Origin: Pyricularia pennisetigena
Lineage: Eukaryota; Ascomycota; Sordariomycetes; Magnaporthales; Pyriculariaceae
DNA length: 64,000 nucleotides
Direction: 5' to 3'
Assembly: GCF_004337985.1 (NCBI RefSeq)
Contig: NC_043744.1
Coordinates: 188,730-252,729 of the forward strand
Numbering within the stretch: the stretch's first letter is position 1; each line of letters opens with the position of its first letter. The notes beneath the pieces are model-generated. The model saw only the letters and a program-made list of their open reading frames with translations. It searched no databases and was not told where the DNA came from. The translations under genes and the position numbers were made by a program. This document shows positions 1 through 11,219 of this stretch, in pieces.

Positions 1-997
1 AAAAAGTATCCAATTTTACATATATTTTACAATCGAAACGTTTGTACATTTTTACCAATTTTAATATTAAAAAAACCAAAGTGTCAAAAAGTGGATAATG
101 TTTATAAATAAACGTCAACGTAAAACCCGATCTACAATACCGGCCCTTTTTATTTTTTTATATAAAAAAATGCTAAATTTGTAATATTCTAATATTTATT
201 GCTTTATTTAATTTAATAAAATTTATAGAAAGGAGTAAGATAAAATTTTTTAATAAATTAATAAAACCATGCCTGCATTAAATTTTCTTTTAATCTTACC
301 AACATTAGCGTAAATTATTCAGGTTTTTAACAAAATGTTAGTTAATATACAAATATCAATAATAGTTTTGTTTAAATCGATAAGTGCATGCACTTTGGAG
401 TATTAGGTCTGCTAGGCTATAAATACTGTAACTAAAATTAGAATTAATAGTATATACTATTATTCAAAATAGAAATTAAATATAATGAAAAATTACACAT
501 TTTACTTAATATTTTAATATCTTTTCAAATACAGTGGTTACAAAAACGCGGCCGGCAGTCAAATAATTAACAAACTCCAATAAATTTAACGCAACTTACT
601 ATATATTTTTAGAACTTTAATTTATTTTTTTATACGAATATTTATTTGCATATTATAGGTACACTATTTTCTTTTACCATTATAATGCGAATATATTGTA
701 TATACCCGCTATAAACGGCAGAATACCACAAATTATCCTTATATTAATAGACTAATTATAAGCGATATCGTAATATTACATATATTATTAATAATACCGT
801 TATAAACGGCGAAATGCGACAAATTATCGTTGGTGGTACCGCCGTGAACGGCGAAATGCGACAAGATGTCCTCAGACTAGAACGAGCGCGATCTTTTCGG
901 CCAATGTAATTGGTCGAAAAGCCATGTGGCTGAAAGGTACATGGAGCGCTCGGTCCCCACTGCGAAGCAGGGGGGTCTAGTCTGAGTACTGAGACTA
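1..997 (+). mobile_element. R-unit #1, right part of a TIR element
   Basis: Positions 1 to about 830 match 63170-64000 in the same orientation and 29950-30800 in inverted orientation. The element stops at ...CTGAGACTA (991-997), the same terminus seen in the other R-units. The last 300 bp hold three spaced copies of a subterminal motif (ACCGYNRTRAACGGCGAAATGCGACAA-like, at about 706, 796 and 838). No transposase gene is visible. The family is a 1.86-kb TIR element making 9-bp target duplications (see R-unit #2), which suggests a Mutator-like non-autonomous element. The left end lies outside the window, so its TSD cannot be checked; the right-hand candidate is GCGATATCG at 998-1006. Confidence 0.7.
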
Positions 998-1126
998 GCG
1001 ATATCGCCAACGACTATTCCCCCCGACACATAAAAAAATAAAAAAGATTTATTATTATACCATATATTTACGCATATTAACTTTTATTCGATATACCATT
1101 AAACCAAATAAAACCCGAATCCAACA

Positions 1127-3900
1127 ATGGAAAACACATTTTTAATAACATTAATAAATATACCCGAAAAAATATTCCCATCCGCGCAATTTGTAACCCA
1201 ATATTTTACGTCCGATTTAACCCTATTACCTCCATCGATATTACAATTACCTTCGTTTATATCGCTATCCCAATTATTATCGCCCAATCCTATATTCGAA
1301 AACAAATGGGAATTTAGGCTTTTTTTTATCGATTAAAAATAATTACCGAAGGAATCCCAATTTAAAACGGAAATAAACCCCGAAATTAAATTTGTTCGCG
1401 ATATTACCAAATTTTGGCGCAACCGTTACCGACGCACCAATTTTACGCAATTGATACACGTTTAAATAATAACGGCAAATTTTTACGAAAATACCCGATT
1501 TACCCCATCGCGAATAATATTTTTTAATAAAACATTACGAAACCTTTAAATCCGGAAACGGTTACGCATTAACAAAATCGAATACCGTTTAAAAAATAAA
1601 TTTCTTGCGCCTATCGAAACCGACCTTTTGGGCAGGGAATTGCAGCAATTAATATAATATTTGCGTTTTTTTAACCGGTTCGAATTTACAAATTTCCAAT
1701 TTTCGGGAATAAAAAATTGTTCCGCCAAAAACGTAAACAATATAAATTGGTTTAAACAAATGTTCGATACGTCCACCCATCAAATCCCGTTTAAAACGCC
1801 AATATTATATAAATTTATATTTTTACTAGTATTATATCCCCGGGACCACCGCCCGTTTTATTTACCGTTAAAAGTTTTCGAACGTGGTATACCTGGAACC
1901 AAGTACCTTTTTTAAAAACCACAAACCCCCCAACGTTAAAGGACTAACGCGTTATATTAATATTAGCGATTTTAACCCACGGACATTCCCCCCCAAAAAA
2001 CAATTATTTACTACGCGCATTCGCATTATATTTTATAAATAATGGAATTCCACGACGTATTGTAGATACATTATCCGAGTTTGGAATATATTTATTTTAT
2101 AAACCTATTAAACGGTAAACCAAACAGTTTATCGCCGTTACCCGAATACGTTGTTAGCAATATTTATATTTACATTTAGCTTTTACCCCGAATAATAATA
2201 ATAATTCTTTATATTTACGTATATATATATTAATATATAAATAAACTTGAAAAAGATTGCTCGTAACCTAATATTATCCTTCGTATATAATAAGTTCAAT
2301 TTTTTGGACAAAATATAGGATTCTAAATATAAAAAACGTAACCGAATACAAAACTTAACATTATAGTTCCTTATATTAACGTCAGGATTTAAAAGATACA
2401 CGCAATCCCAATGGTACGGCACCGTACCTTTCCGCCAAAAATAATTACAAACCCCCGCCTTTTTACAATATCCGAACACCTATTACAAAAACGCCAAATA
2501 TTATATAATACACTAAATTTGTAAGTTTTTATTCCCTAACCGCCTATATGTGCCTGGAATAATCCAACAATACCTTACCTTCGCATGAATCACATAAAGC
2601 TCCCACCCTATCCAAACCCCAGCTATTACCGAAAACGAAAGGGAATACGCAAAAATTATCCAAATCCACGAAATCTTTTTTAAACGTTTTTTAAACCTAT
2701 TACCCGACCATTTCGACTATTTTTCCGTCCTGCTCCTCGTTTATGGGGATTAAAAAGCAACGTTATATATCCGTATTATTAAGGGAATTTATATCGAATT
2801 ATCCGACCCTTTTAACAAAAAACAATAAATATTACCTGTACCAGCGTTTTTCTATATCGAGTTTGATTTTATTAACCAATTTTAATAATATTACGCCCCT
2901 ATTATATCTATAAATATAACAGGGTTGGGGAATGTTAAGAACAGGCCTTATAAAGGCCCTGCGACCGCACGTTAAGTGCAGTCGACTGCATTTTTCATGC
3001 GCGCAGCCAATTGAACAGCGGCATAATTAACAGGGAAATATAAGCAGTTTTAAAAAATAAAAAGGAATTTTACCACGCTTTACGGCTTTTACAAAATATA
3101 TTCCGGTCCCGCATTTTATATATTATAATTGCTATTTTAATCCAAAACGGATTATTGGACAGGGTTTAAATTTTTGAAAACGCTTTGGAAAAAGCTATAA
3201 CCGATATATTATATAATATATATATTTCCGTGGTAAACTGTATTTACAATAATTTATTCGCTGGTTATAGTAACGGTTTAATAGGTACTGGATTATGGGA
3301 TATAAAACCCAAAATCAATATCGCCTTCCGCACGCAACGCCGCTATTTACAAATAAATAACTTTTTATTAATAATAATAAACGCGTTCCACCAAAACAAT
3401 TACGGCGTATTAGAAATTATAGTACCGTAATTAATCCTATTTTTCTACGGTTGCAAAACCAAAAATTATAACCCTAAAATGCTATATTTCACCTGGTTAT
3501 TACGACTAAAAATTACGAATTAACCGCTGCGGACCGGGATTTTAAAATCAGCGTTCGTAAAATATACCACGGCCGAGAATAAATTTAAATCGGCAAATTT
3601 AACAATTAAATATATTAATAAAGGTTTCGTTATAAATATTAAAAATAACCGCAATTCCACGCACGATTTGCGAAAAATATTTCTAAACTGTGCAGCGATA
3701 GGGCCAATCGCAACTACGGTGCGCAAAATATTGGAAAATATCGCCCGTACACGCATTAATAGCAAATATTATATAACATTAACCAACCAAAACATAGTCC
3801 ATTATACGTATTTATTATTCCAAAATGGTTGGGGAAGCGAAAAGGCCGAGATATTACCCAATTTCGATTTCGACGGCCCTATTTTATTATACCTGGGTTA
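1127..3900 (+). pseudogene. DUF6589-like protein gene, RIP-degraded
   Basis: Long + strand coding stretches survive between stops. Around 2600-2880 the reading contains a TENE segment, then LVYGD followed by a RIP stop, then KATLYIRIIKG, and ILPVPAFFYIEF. At 3600-3860 it contains NSTHDLRKIFLNC and TLTNQNIVHYTYLLF. This order (ENE, GDQKT...IR, W.LPVP..FH, then a C-terminal helical part) matches my recollection of fungal DUF6589 proteins; no search was run. Several stops fit CAA or TGG codons changed by RIP, for example the one after GD. A 100-bp LTR-like element is inserted at 2933 with a GGGAA duplication. Upstream parts (1127-2550) are only patchily readable, so the true start and any introns are unknown. 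It is convergent with the SNF2 gene. The molecular role of DUF6589 is not established here. Confidence 0.55.
2933..3032 (+). repeat. 100-bp LTR-like mini-element, copy 1
   Basis: The segment begins TGTTAAGAACAGG and ends CATAATTAACA, giving TG...CA ends with 6-bp inverted termini. It is flanked by a perfect 5-bp duplication GGGAA (2928-2932 and 3033-3037). A TATA-like CTTATAAAGG and a 14-bp palindrome TGCAGTCGACTGCA lie inside. A second copy sits in inverted orientation at 33911-34010 with five differences. It interrupts the DUF6589-like gene in the middle of its readable frame. It is either a solo LTR of a very small retroelement or a MITE. Confidence 0.8.
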
Positions 3901-4599
3901 AAAAAAGTTAATGGGCGATAAATCGGAGGCATTTGAGTAAAAAATAGTACGCCCTAATAACGTGCTATTTTAGGCGGATATTGAAAAAACAGGGGCAAAT
4001 CCAAGAAGGGATATAACCGGATAAACAGTTTGTATATTAATAGGATAATTAATACCGAAAACGATTTGCTGGACAGAATATACGAAAAATCCGACGAAAA
4101 AAGGGTATAAAATTTGAAATAATAAAAGGCAAATTACGCAAACTAAAGCAGGTAAAAACGAGGATTGTTCCATTATAAAAAGGAATTAATAAACGAGTAA
4201 CGGTAACTTTACCCGCGAATAACGGAGGTAAAATAACGTCCGTAAAACCAGTAATTATAAACAAACAAATACCAATTAATAATTTGGTTCAAAATAAAAA
4301 ACGAGGTGTAACCTCCTCCACAATTTTCCGTATAAATAACCCGTTTCCTATCCATTTTTCCTACCTAAATAAACCATATCTTCCATCCACCGCCAATTAT
4401 AAGTCCAGCAAAAGAATCCTGGCAATAACCGTTATTATAATACTTTATTAATTTCGAATAATAAATCCATTAGACCGGATCCCAATAGTGACAATTATTG
4501 TAATATCACATATATAAAACCCCCAATTTCCTAACATTAAACCCCAAAAAAAAGCAAAACAAAAAAACCCAAACCAACTAAAAAATTCGAAAACGCTTA
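3901..4599. other. Gap between convergent genes
   Basis: The + strand frame of the DUF6589-like gene stops near 3900, and the - strand SNF2-like frame can be followed down to about 4600. The sequence between is AT-rich with only short open stretches on both strands (for example 3970-4264, - strand). Nothing in it is recognisable. It may hold the 3' ends of both genes. Confidence 0.4.
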
Positions 4600-6255
4600 G
4601 CAACGTTAAATATTTTTTTAAAAATGCGTTATTAATGCCACGCCTCCTTTTCCAAACTGGGGCCGCGGTAAACGATCCAAAAACCGAATTGTCCCCCCCT
4701 TAATCCTTTTCCGAAATAGGTATATAGGGCTTTTTTAACGAATCGAATATAAATTCATCGTAATTAAAACCAAAATCGATAAAGGAAAAAAACGAAATAA
4801 CGACCGCCAAAGGGTCGGCGTTATTGTTACTAAAAATACCTTTTTTGAACGGTTTATTGGTTTCCCGGCGTTTAATAACCCAGGAGCAAAAAACCCATAT
4901 TGGGGCCCCGATAACCCGCGCGGTCGCGGTTTCGTCGTAAAATCCATCGCTATTTTTAATCCATTTTATCAATTTAACCATAAACCCTTAATCCATAATA
5001 GCAAAATCGGAATAAAGCAAATATATACAGTTAATATAATGAATAAACGTATTACGGCCACTATTTTGCTCCTAATATTAATAATTAATATCAACTGGAC
5101 CTAACGTTAAAATAAAAGCTGATGTTTTCTCGATCAAATCCTGTTCGTTAAATTGTTTAAAAATATTTAATACGAGCATTAAAACCAAGCGAAAATAAAA
5201 TTCGCCTATGCGGCGTGTCCTGTTAAAATGAAAAATATTAAGATATTGGGGGGGTTTTATTATCCAAACGAAACAATTAAAAGGCCAGGACAATATAATT
5301 ACTATTACCTTATACGCCAGGAATTGTTTGACACTTGAGAATTGGATAATTTTAAAAAAGCTTATACGCGTAATATATTTAAATCACATTTATTATGTAT
5401 TAGTAACGGCCGGAACAGTAAAAAAAGGGGTACTAATCTTCCGGAACATACGATCTTTTACCCAATCGAAAAAAGTACCTCGTATTTCGAAAATGCGCCA
5501 AATAACAGGTTTATTTTATTTAACTTAACCGAATTAAACGACCACAAATTTGCAATTGTATATTGGCGTTCCACATTAAAAAAATAATAATACCAGTACA
5601 ACAATTGGGGTGCAAATTGAAACCAACGCTGGGAATGTTAATATTTAGGATATAAACGTTTAAATTGGAACTGGAATCGGTAAAATCAGAAACGGCTTTA
5701 TCGCGTTCGGCTTGGGACAGGTTTAATCGGATAATAATTACACCGAAACTAATTTTTTCCAAAATAAAAACCATAAGATTAAAAAATATTAGCAAATATC
5801 TTAAAAAATTGTAACAATTGTTACAAAATTGGAAAAACAATAGCCATTATAATATTTGTTATAATCCAAAAACATAAAAAATCATAATAATTATTACAAT
5901 AACTGTGGGGAAAAAAAAGGATTATAATAATTATTACCATATAGCCAATTTACGTTTAATTCCAAAAATTGGGGGTTATAAGCACGACGCGTTAACCTTT
6001 TTTTTCCTTTATACAAATTGAGACCACGCGGGTAATAAATGGCGATTCGTTTAATATAAAATAAATTATTTCAACCCTACCCGACGGAAATAACCTTTGA
6101 AAATTAATCCAGGTTTTCGAATAAACCCAATTAAAAGGACCGTCGCCGTTATACTAAATTAGAACGCCCACAATTACCCATCCAAAACGGGTTTATTTTT
6201 CCTATAAACTTTTTTTAAAATTTTGTCGGACGCTACGGTATTTGGCTTTAAAATC
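4600..6255 (-). pseudogene. SNF2-type helicase, C-terminal part, RIP-degraded
   Basis: The stretch 5840-5520 (- strand) reads as the second RecA-like domain of a SNF2 ATPase. It has LNLSQAERDKAVSDF (family: LDGSxSQxxRxxxIxxF), then IPSVGFNLHPNC (motif V, GGxGLNL), then NANIQLQICGRLIRLSQIK (motif VI, QxxGRxxRxGQ). A C-terminal extension of readable frame continues to about 4700 without a domain I recognise. The gene is cut at 6255 by copia #1 and resumes upstream at 13915; the AAATC/AAGTC duplication marks the join. Several motif residues are altered by RIP-type changes, so the protein cannot be active. SNF2 proteins are ATP-driven DNA translocases that remodel chromatin; the substrate here is unknown. 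Confidence 0.65.
5809..5826. promoter_or_regulatory. 18-bp perfect palindrome, family motif
   Basis: TTGTAACAATTGTTACAA is a perfect 18-bp dyad. Related forms with RIP-type changes lie at 5883-5899, 5924-5937 and 14882-14897, and in clusters at 15503-15610, 24694-24815, 25168-25185, 26112-26135, 26376-26396, 26602-26619 and 26702-26717. All are within the helicase block. It could be a protein-binding site or part of degraded introns. A regulatory role is inference only. Confidence 0.35.
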
Positions 6256-6809
6256 TTTTGATTATATGCGTTATTTAGCATGTAATGGGTCCACTTTTAT
6301 TTGTATATAAGCCACAATAGATAGTGCCGAAGTGGGGCTGCTGAGGTTATTAAATTTTCTGTTATATTTTATGGGTTGTAGGAGTTGCAATTTAAAGTCA
6401 GCGAATGGGGTCTCACCCTATACCGGGTTTAATACCCACCCTGCACTTACGAATCAGCTACTTTATACCAGGTTGAAATTTTCACCAAATCAGCAAATCA
6501 GTGCGAATCCAAAAATGGTTTGTATGGAAATGAGGGTGTTTTTTCAACAACGTATACAAAATAATTTTTCGGAAAATCGTGTGCGGCACCGGAACCATTT
6601 GCGGGGTGCGGACCCCCATTTCGATGTCGGAGAGTATGTAAGGGAGATAAAGCAAAATTTCCCCCACCAATGAATCAAATTTATTAATCCCAAAATTGGT
6701 GAATTTAGTATATATAAACCCTGTAATTATAGGCTTTTACACCGCAACTAGCACCACGCCGCACTTAAGCTAATGCTTAACCCCCTGTTAGCAACCTATA
6801 TTATTAACA
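6256..6809 (+). repeat. Copia #1 5' LTR
   Basis: 554 bp, aligning end to end with 13356-13909. The first bases are changed from TGTTAG to TTTTGA, while the 3' end keeps TTAACA. The same LTR occurs truncated at 47615-48052, split at 35111-35339 plus 36733-37084, and split at 37085-37322 plus 44581-44606. Confidence 0.9.
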
Positions 6810-6823
6810 GGTTATAAGCCCGG
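6810..6823 (+). promoter_or_regulatory. Copia #1 primer-binding site (initiator tRNA-Met half)
   Basis: GGTTATAAGCCCGG follows the LTR directly. With one RIP-type change (GGTTATGAGCCC) it is complementary to the anticodon stem-loop of initiator tRNA-Met (GGGCTCATAACC), the half-tRNA priming mode known for copia elements. Copies at 48053-48066 (GGTTCTAAGCCCGG) and at about 35097-35110 (- strand) agree. Confidence 0.7.
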
Positions 6824-7606
6824 AGAGGTTTTAGTTTGTGTATTAAAATGCATATGGCATCGCTGGAAAACCTGAAATTTAGGCTTTATTTTAGTTATTA
6901 TCGCATTTTTACAGCACGTATATTAACGAAAATATTGCTGTTTTTGTGCAAAATTGTTGGTTTTAGGCGCTAATTCAGCACTTAACCCCCTATAGTTACA
7001 GTAAGGATCGTTAAAAATTAGCGTTCGATTTAAACCCTTTTAAGTACTGCAGCGATCGCTTATATTGCAAATCCAAAATTTTTGGTGTGGTTTTTGTGGA
7101 TCGTGCACGCCATTGTAATTGGTTCAAATTTTTAATAGGGTTTACGCTAGCGAATTAGGGCTAAAAACCCTGTATTAGTTCGTTAATAGCCCATTAAATC
7201 CTAGTGCCTTTAATAGGGTTTACAATAACTTATAAACCCATTAGCGGAATTACGTTAATAGTTTATTTACCTTGTATGATGCCCTGCAATTTACTCTGCA
7301 CGATACCCTGCAATTTACCCTGCACCCATTTAACGAATTGAATTCGCTACGTGCATTTGGATTGGTATAAATACCAGGGCACCCATTAATTGGGGATTTT
7401 AGGGATTTTATTCCTATATTTTAATGGATTTTAACCATTAAAAATAGCAATAAACCCTGTAATTGGCAGTTACAGGCCTATACCCGTTAAAAAGTAAACG
7501 GTATAACAAATCCTAAATTAAATAAGGTATTTACATTTAGGTAATTAGGTTAATTAATTATAGCTATAAATTAACGAATTGCAATTATAACTTAGGTTAC
7601 CTTATA

Positions 7607-8626
7607 ATGGAAAACAGCCCTATATCGGGTTTTCCAGGCCCAATTCCAACAAATAGGGGTCCTGAACCCGGCCCAAACGAAGTTTTAACCGCTATATTAC
7701 AGGCCCAAAGCCTGCAATTAAAAACGTTAATTACGGAAATGGATTAATTTTAAAGGATAATTTAACAGTTCATTGCCCTATTACCCCTAAAAAGCGGTAA
7801 TTCCATTAATTTTAATGGTAATTTGGAAAGCAAACCCGTTACCGCACCCCTTAACCCACCTGGTTTTTTGATTTTAGGTGACGGGATAAGTAAAAAATGA
7901 TCGAAACGGGTATTTTCCTTCCCCGAAAATTGTAAATTAATAAGGGTTAGTAATTACGATTTGTAGAAATAGGCGTTAATAGTACAGCTCAGGGTAATAA
8001 AAGCAGCGGAATTTATTTCCAACCCTAAATTTAGTTATAACTCACCGGAATACGAGCAATTAATCCTGTTATTACTTATAAAAAACAGCTTAATTAAAAA
8101 ACTTTCAAAATCCATTGCATGGTATTCCAGCCCCGTAGCGGTTTATAAAACGCTGGAAGATAATTATTCCGTTGCACCCAAAATTAGTTGAAATTCACCA
8201 TATCGGGAATTCCACGCCTTAAATTTTTCGAAATTTAAAGGAATAATACCTGAATTTAACAGCCGTTTTAATTTATTGGTAATTAGATTTGCGAATACTA
8301 ACGTGCAAGTTAACCCCGTAAACGTACGAAATTAATACCTCCGGGCCCTGGAGGGGATATTCCCTATTTGGACCGAACGCCAACGCAATACCCAACGGGC
8401 CTTACAGGTAATAGGCCAAAATTCGGAAAAGTTAAATTTGCAATACCTTATGGCGGACCTTATATCCGAAAATTCGATTTTAGGTTTTACAACGGCTAAA
8501 ACCGCTAGTTATAGGTTTAAAGGCAAAAAAACGGGTAAAACAAACGCTAAAAAGGGCGCTAAAAAGGAAAATAATGGGCAGGAAAACACCTTTAAATTAC
8601 GAAAAAAAAGTAAAAACTTTAATTAG
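7607..8626 (+). pseudogene. gag: Copia #1 gag
   Basis: An ATG at 7607 opens MENSPISGFPGPIP and a Gln/Leu-rich helix, followed by RIP stops. Further on, FSFPENCKLIRVSNYDLW-like sequence (about 7915-7965) resembles the N-terminal region of copia gag proteins of the UBN2 type. The last part (8438-8626) ends in a Lys-rich tail (GKKTGKTNAKKGAKKEN), suited to binding RNA. No CCHC zinc knuckle is visible. The same frame recurs at 48851 in copia #2 and, with ATG changed to GTG, near 34355 (- strand) in copia #3a. Confidence 0.7.
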
Positions 8627-8925
8627 GATTCTCCTTTTGCAAGAAATACTAAATTTTCCAACTTTAGCGAATTAACCGCTGGAACGTCCATAATTTTTAT
8701 GGATTTCGAACTATTTACGGGTTCGACTCCAGGTAATGTTAATAAAGGCGTAGCGAATAACGCCCTGGAATAAGAGGTTAATTCCGCCATTAACGGAATT
8801 ATAAAATTACGTTCGGATTCGGATTCGGAAACCGATACCGGTAAAACGTTAAACCCTTAAGTTTTAATAGTTGATTTTAGGGTTAAAACAAAGCCTGGAC
8901 GCGGCGTAAAAAAGACCCCTAAACT

Positions 8926-9256
8926 ATGGAAATTAGGTTACCTTATCCTGTACGATACAGGTAATACGTACTATATTTTTGCAAATAAGCAATTTTTTAC
9001 CGATTATATTTTCGGTTTTACAATGGAAATCGGTACAGGAGGTGGCCCTGTTAGGTTTGTAGGTACCGGAACTGTAAAAGTACAGGTCCGTTACGGCCAA
9101 AAAGCTAACGAATTTAAAAAAGTTACGTTAAATAACGTTTTATATATCCTTTCGTTTGGAATAAATATCGTTAATAGTTTTATATATTATAATATAGGGG
9201 GGGTATTATTAAAACTACTTTGTACAATAAAGATCGAAAAGCGTGGGGACGTCTAA
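8926..9256 (+). pseudogene. Copia #1 aspartic protease
   Basis: The frame reads KLGYLILYDTGNTYYIF, with the DTG/DSG-type active site, then VRFVGTGTVKVQVRYG and VTLNNVLYILSFGINIVNS. The latter is the hallmark nVLYVP...NLLS end of copia proteases, which would cleave the Gag-Pol polyprotein. Homologous stretches are at 50180-50480 (copia #2) and 32950-32640 (copia #3a, - strand). Confidence 0.75.
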
Positions 9257-9819
9257 ATACCGTTAAACATTCGTTTTGTTTAAAGGTTAAAAGGTGCGAT
9301 ATCCTTATTTAAAATAACGTTATTTCGAATTACGTTTGTATAATAGGTGAATATAGCACCGTTTTTAGCATGGTTTTACAGGGGGTGATAAAGGGTTACG
9401 TTACCCCGTTGGATGTAAAATTAAATAATATAAACCCCGAAAATTACGAGGATTATAGAATTTACACCGATTCGGAACCGGAAAAAAATACGGTAACGGA
9501 AAAGCTAAATCCCGAACAAAATACAGAAATAGCCGTAAATTCACCTGTAACGTAGAAATTTAGCGGTAAAAACCCTGAAAATCCACGTAAAATTGGGCCC
9601 TGTAGGCCCTGTATACCGTTAAATAACCCTTTTATGCAGCCTAATATAAAAGGGATTATTTCCGAAAAAAAAGGGGTTTCCCAGATAAGAAATCCGTTGT
9701 CAAAACCTTTTTTATTATCGAATTTGGAACAGGCCCTTATAAATTACTTTTTTTAGGTTTAAAACGGATTACCAATGGTTGGTCAACCCTTAAAAGAAAC
9801 GGAATTACAGGTGATTGTG

Positions 9820-10771
9820 ACGGAATCCAGGCTTAAAAAACCCTGTTATAGCACAGACGTTTGGGGTATATAGGGTTATTATTGCTAACAAAAACCGTTA
9901 AAATTATAAAAAGTTTACCTATCTTCGACAAAATTAGGACAATTACCTCTATTGCTTATATTAAAGCCATTTTTGTTAGGCGTACAAATAAAGTCGCACT
10001 CCTTACACCTCCTAATATTTTCGATTTTATAAAAGATAATACAGTGATTTTTAAACCTAATTTTCACAATAAAAAACCCGTATTTTTGTTTTTAATGGAC
10101 CGAAAATCACGTTTTCGGTGGTTTATCTTATTAAGAAATAAAGCCGGACCTATGGTTTTAGTGGCTATTAAAGGTTTTATTAGGGTTTTAAAAGCTACGT
10201 ACGGGCGCTACCCCCAAAATTTTCACTTCGATGGGGGATATAAGGTTAATATAACTTTTAAAATTGGTTTACAAACAAAGGTGTTAATTTTAGCATTTCG
10301 AATCCTTATAACCACGGCCAAAACGGATTAACGGAACGGTCCGTTAGGGTTATTTTGGATAAGTTTCGGTTTATCATTATAGCGGCGGGTTTACCATTAT
10401 ATTTTTGGTGTTATTTACTGCCTGTCGTGGTTGATTTAATTAATCGTATAGCGGTAATTAATAGGGATTTAACACCTTATAAAGAATTTTATTCCGAATT
10501 CCAATTTGGAATACCGCATAAGCCCAATTTAGGGTATTTTCGGGTTATTGGTATTGTATACCAGGCTATTATACCGCTGGAAAAACGCCAAAAATTTAAT
10601 AAATTGGTTCCCCGCACCGAAACGGTGAAACTTTTGACCTATTTATCAAATTCTACAGCGTTGGTTTACGCACCCACTAAACGGGCTACATACAGAACCT
10701 TTACCGTAGAAATTATAAAGGGTATAACCGCTAAAAGTATAGCTATTCCAGGGGAAACGCTACAAATTTGA
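9820..10771 (+). pseudogene. Copia #1 integrase
   Basis: The zinc-binding pre-integrase region (RRLGHIRLLLLKKT in the sister copies) starts near 9850. The catalytic core follows with FLMDRKSRFRWFILL (first Asp), FHFDGGYKVN (second Asp) and NGLTERSVRVILDKF (Glu), so all three DDE positions are still readable. The core continues with LPLYFWCYLLPVVVDLINR, matching the family pattern of Trp and ...NR. Frame breaks occur near 10331. It would insert cDNA into the genome. 10772-11160 is a Pro-rich linker to RT. Confidence 0.8.
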
Positions 10772-11219
10772 AAGGGGGAAAATACAAATTTAAAGGGGGA
10801 TTTTAATTTTGAATTTAAAAACGAAATTAACGGCGTTCCAGCGCATAATGATCCCCTAAAAAAACCCGGAAATACAGCGCATTTACCACCTGTTACAGGG
10901 CATTTAAACCCTGAAAATATAGTGCCCGCCAAGCTTGTATAACCTACTGTTCGCCCCCCAAAACCTATAACGGTAGCGGTACCTAGTCCAATACTTAAAA
11001 CATCGGAAATTCCGGTGTTTTTAGCACCTAAAATACAAAATATGGAGTTAGGTTCGCAGTTCGAAAACCCAGATTTAATGGATATAAATTACGTGCGTTA
11101 TTTTTGTTTTTAGACCAAGAAGAAAATAACGAAAAAGCCCATTAAAGATGGTGCACCAAATAGTTATTAACAGGCCTCTAATAACTTTGAAAATGTTAAA
11201 TAGTTAACTGCTTTAGCGT

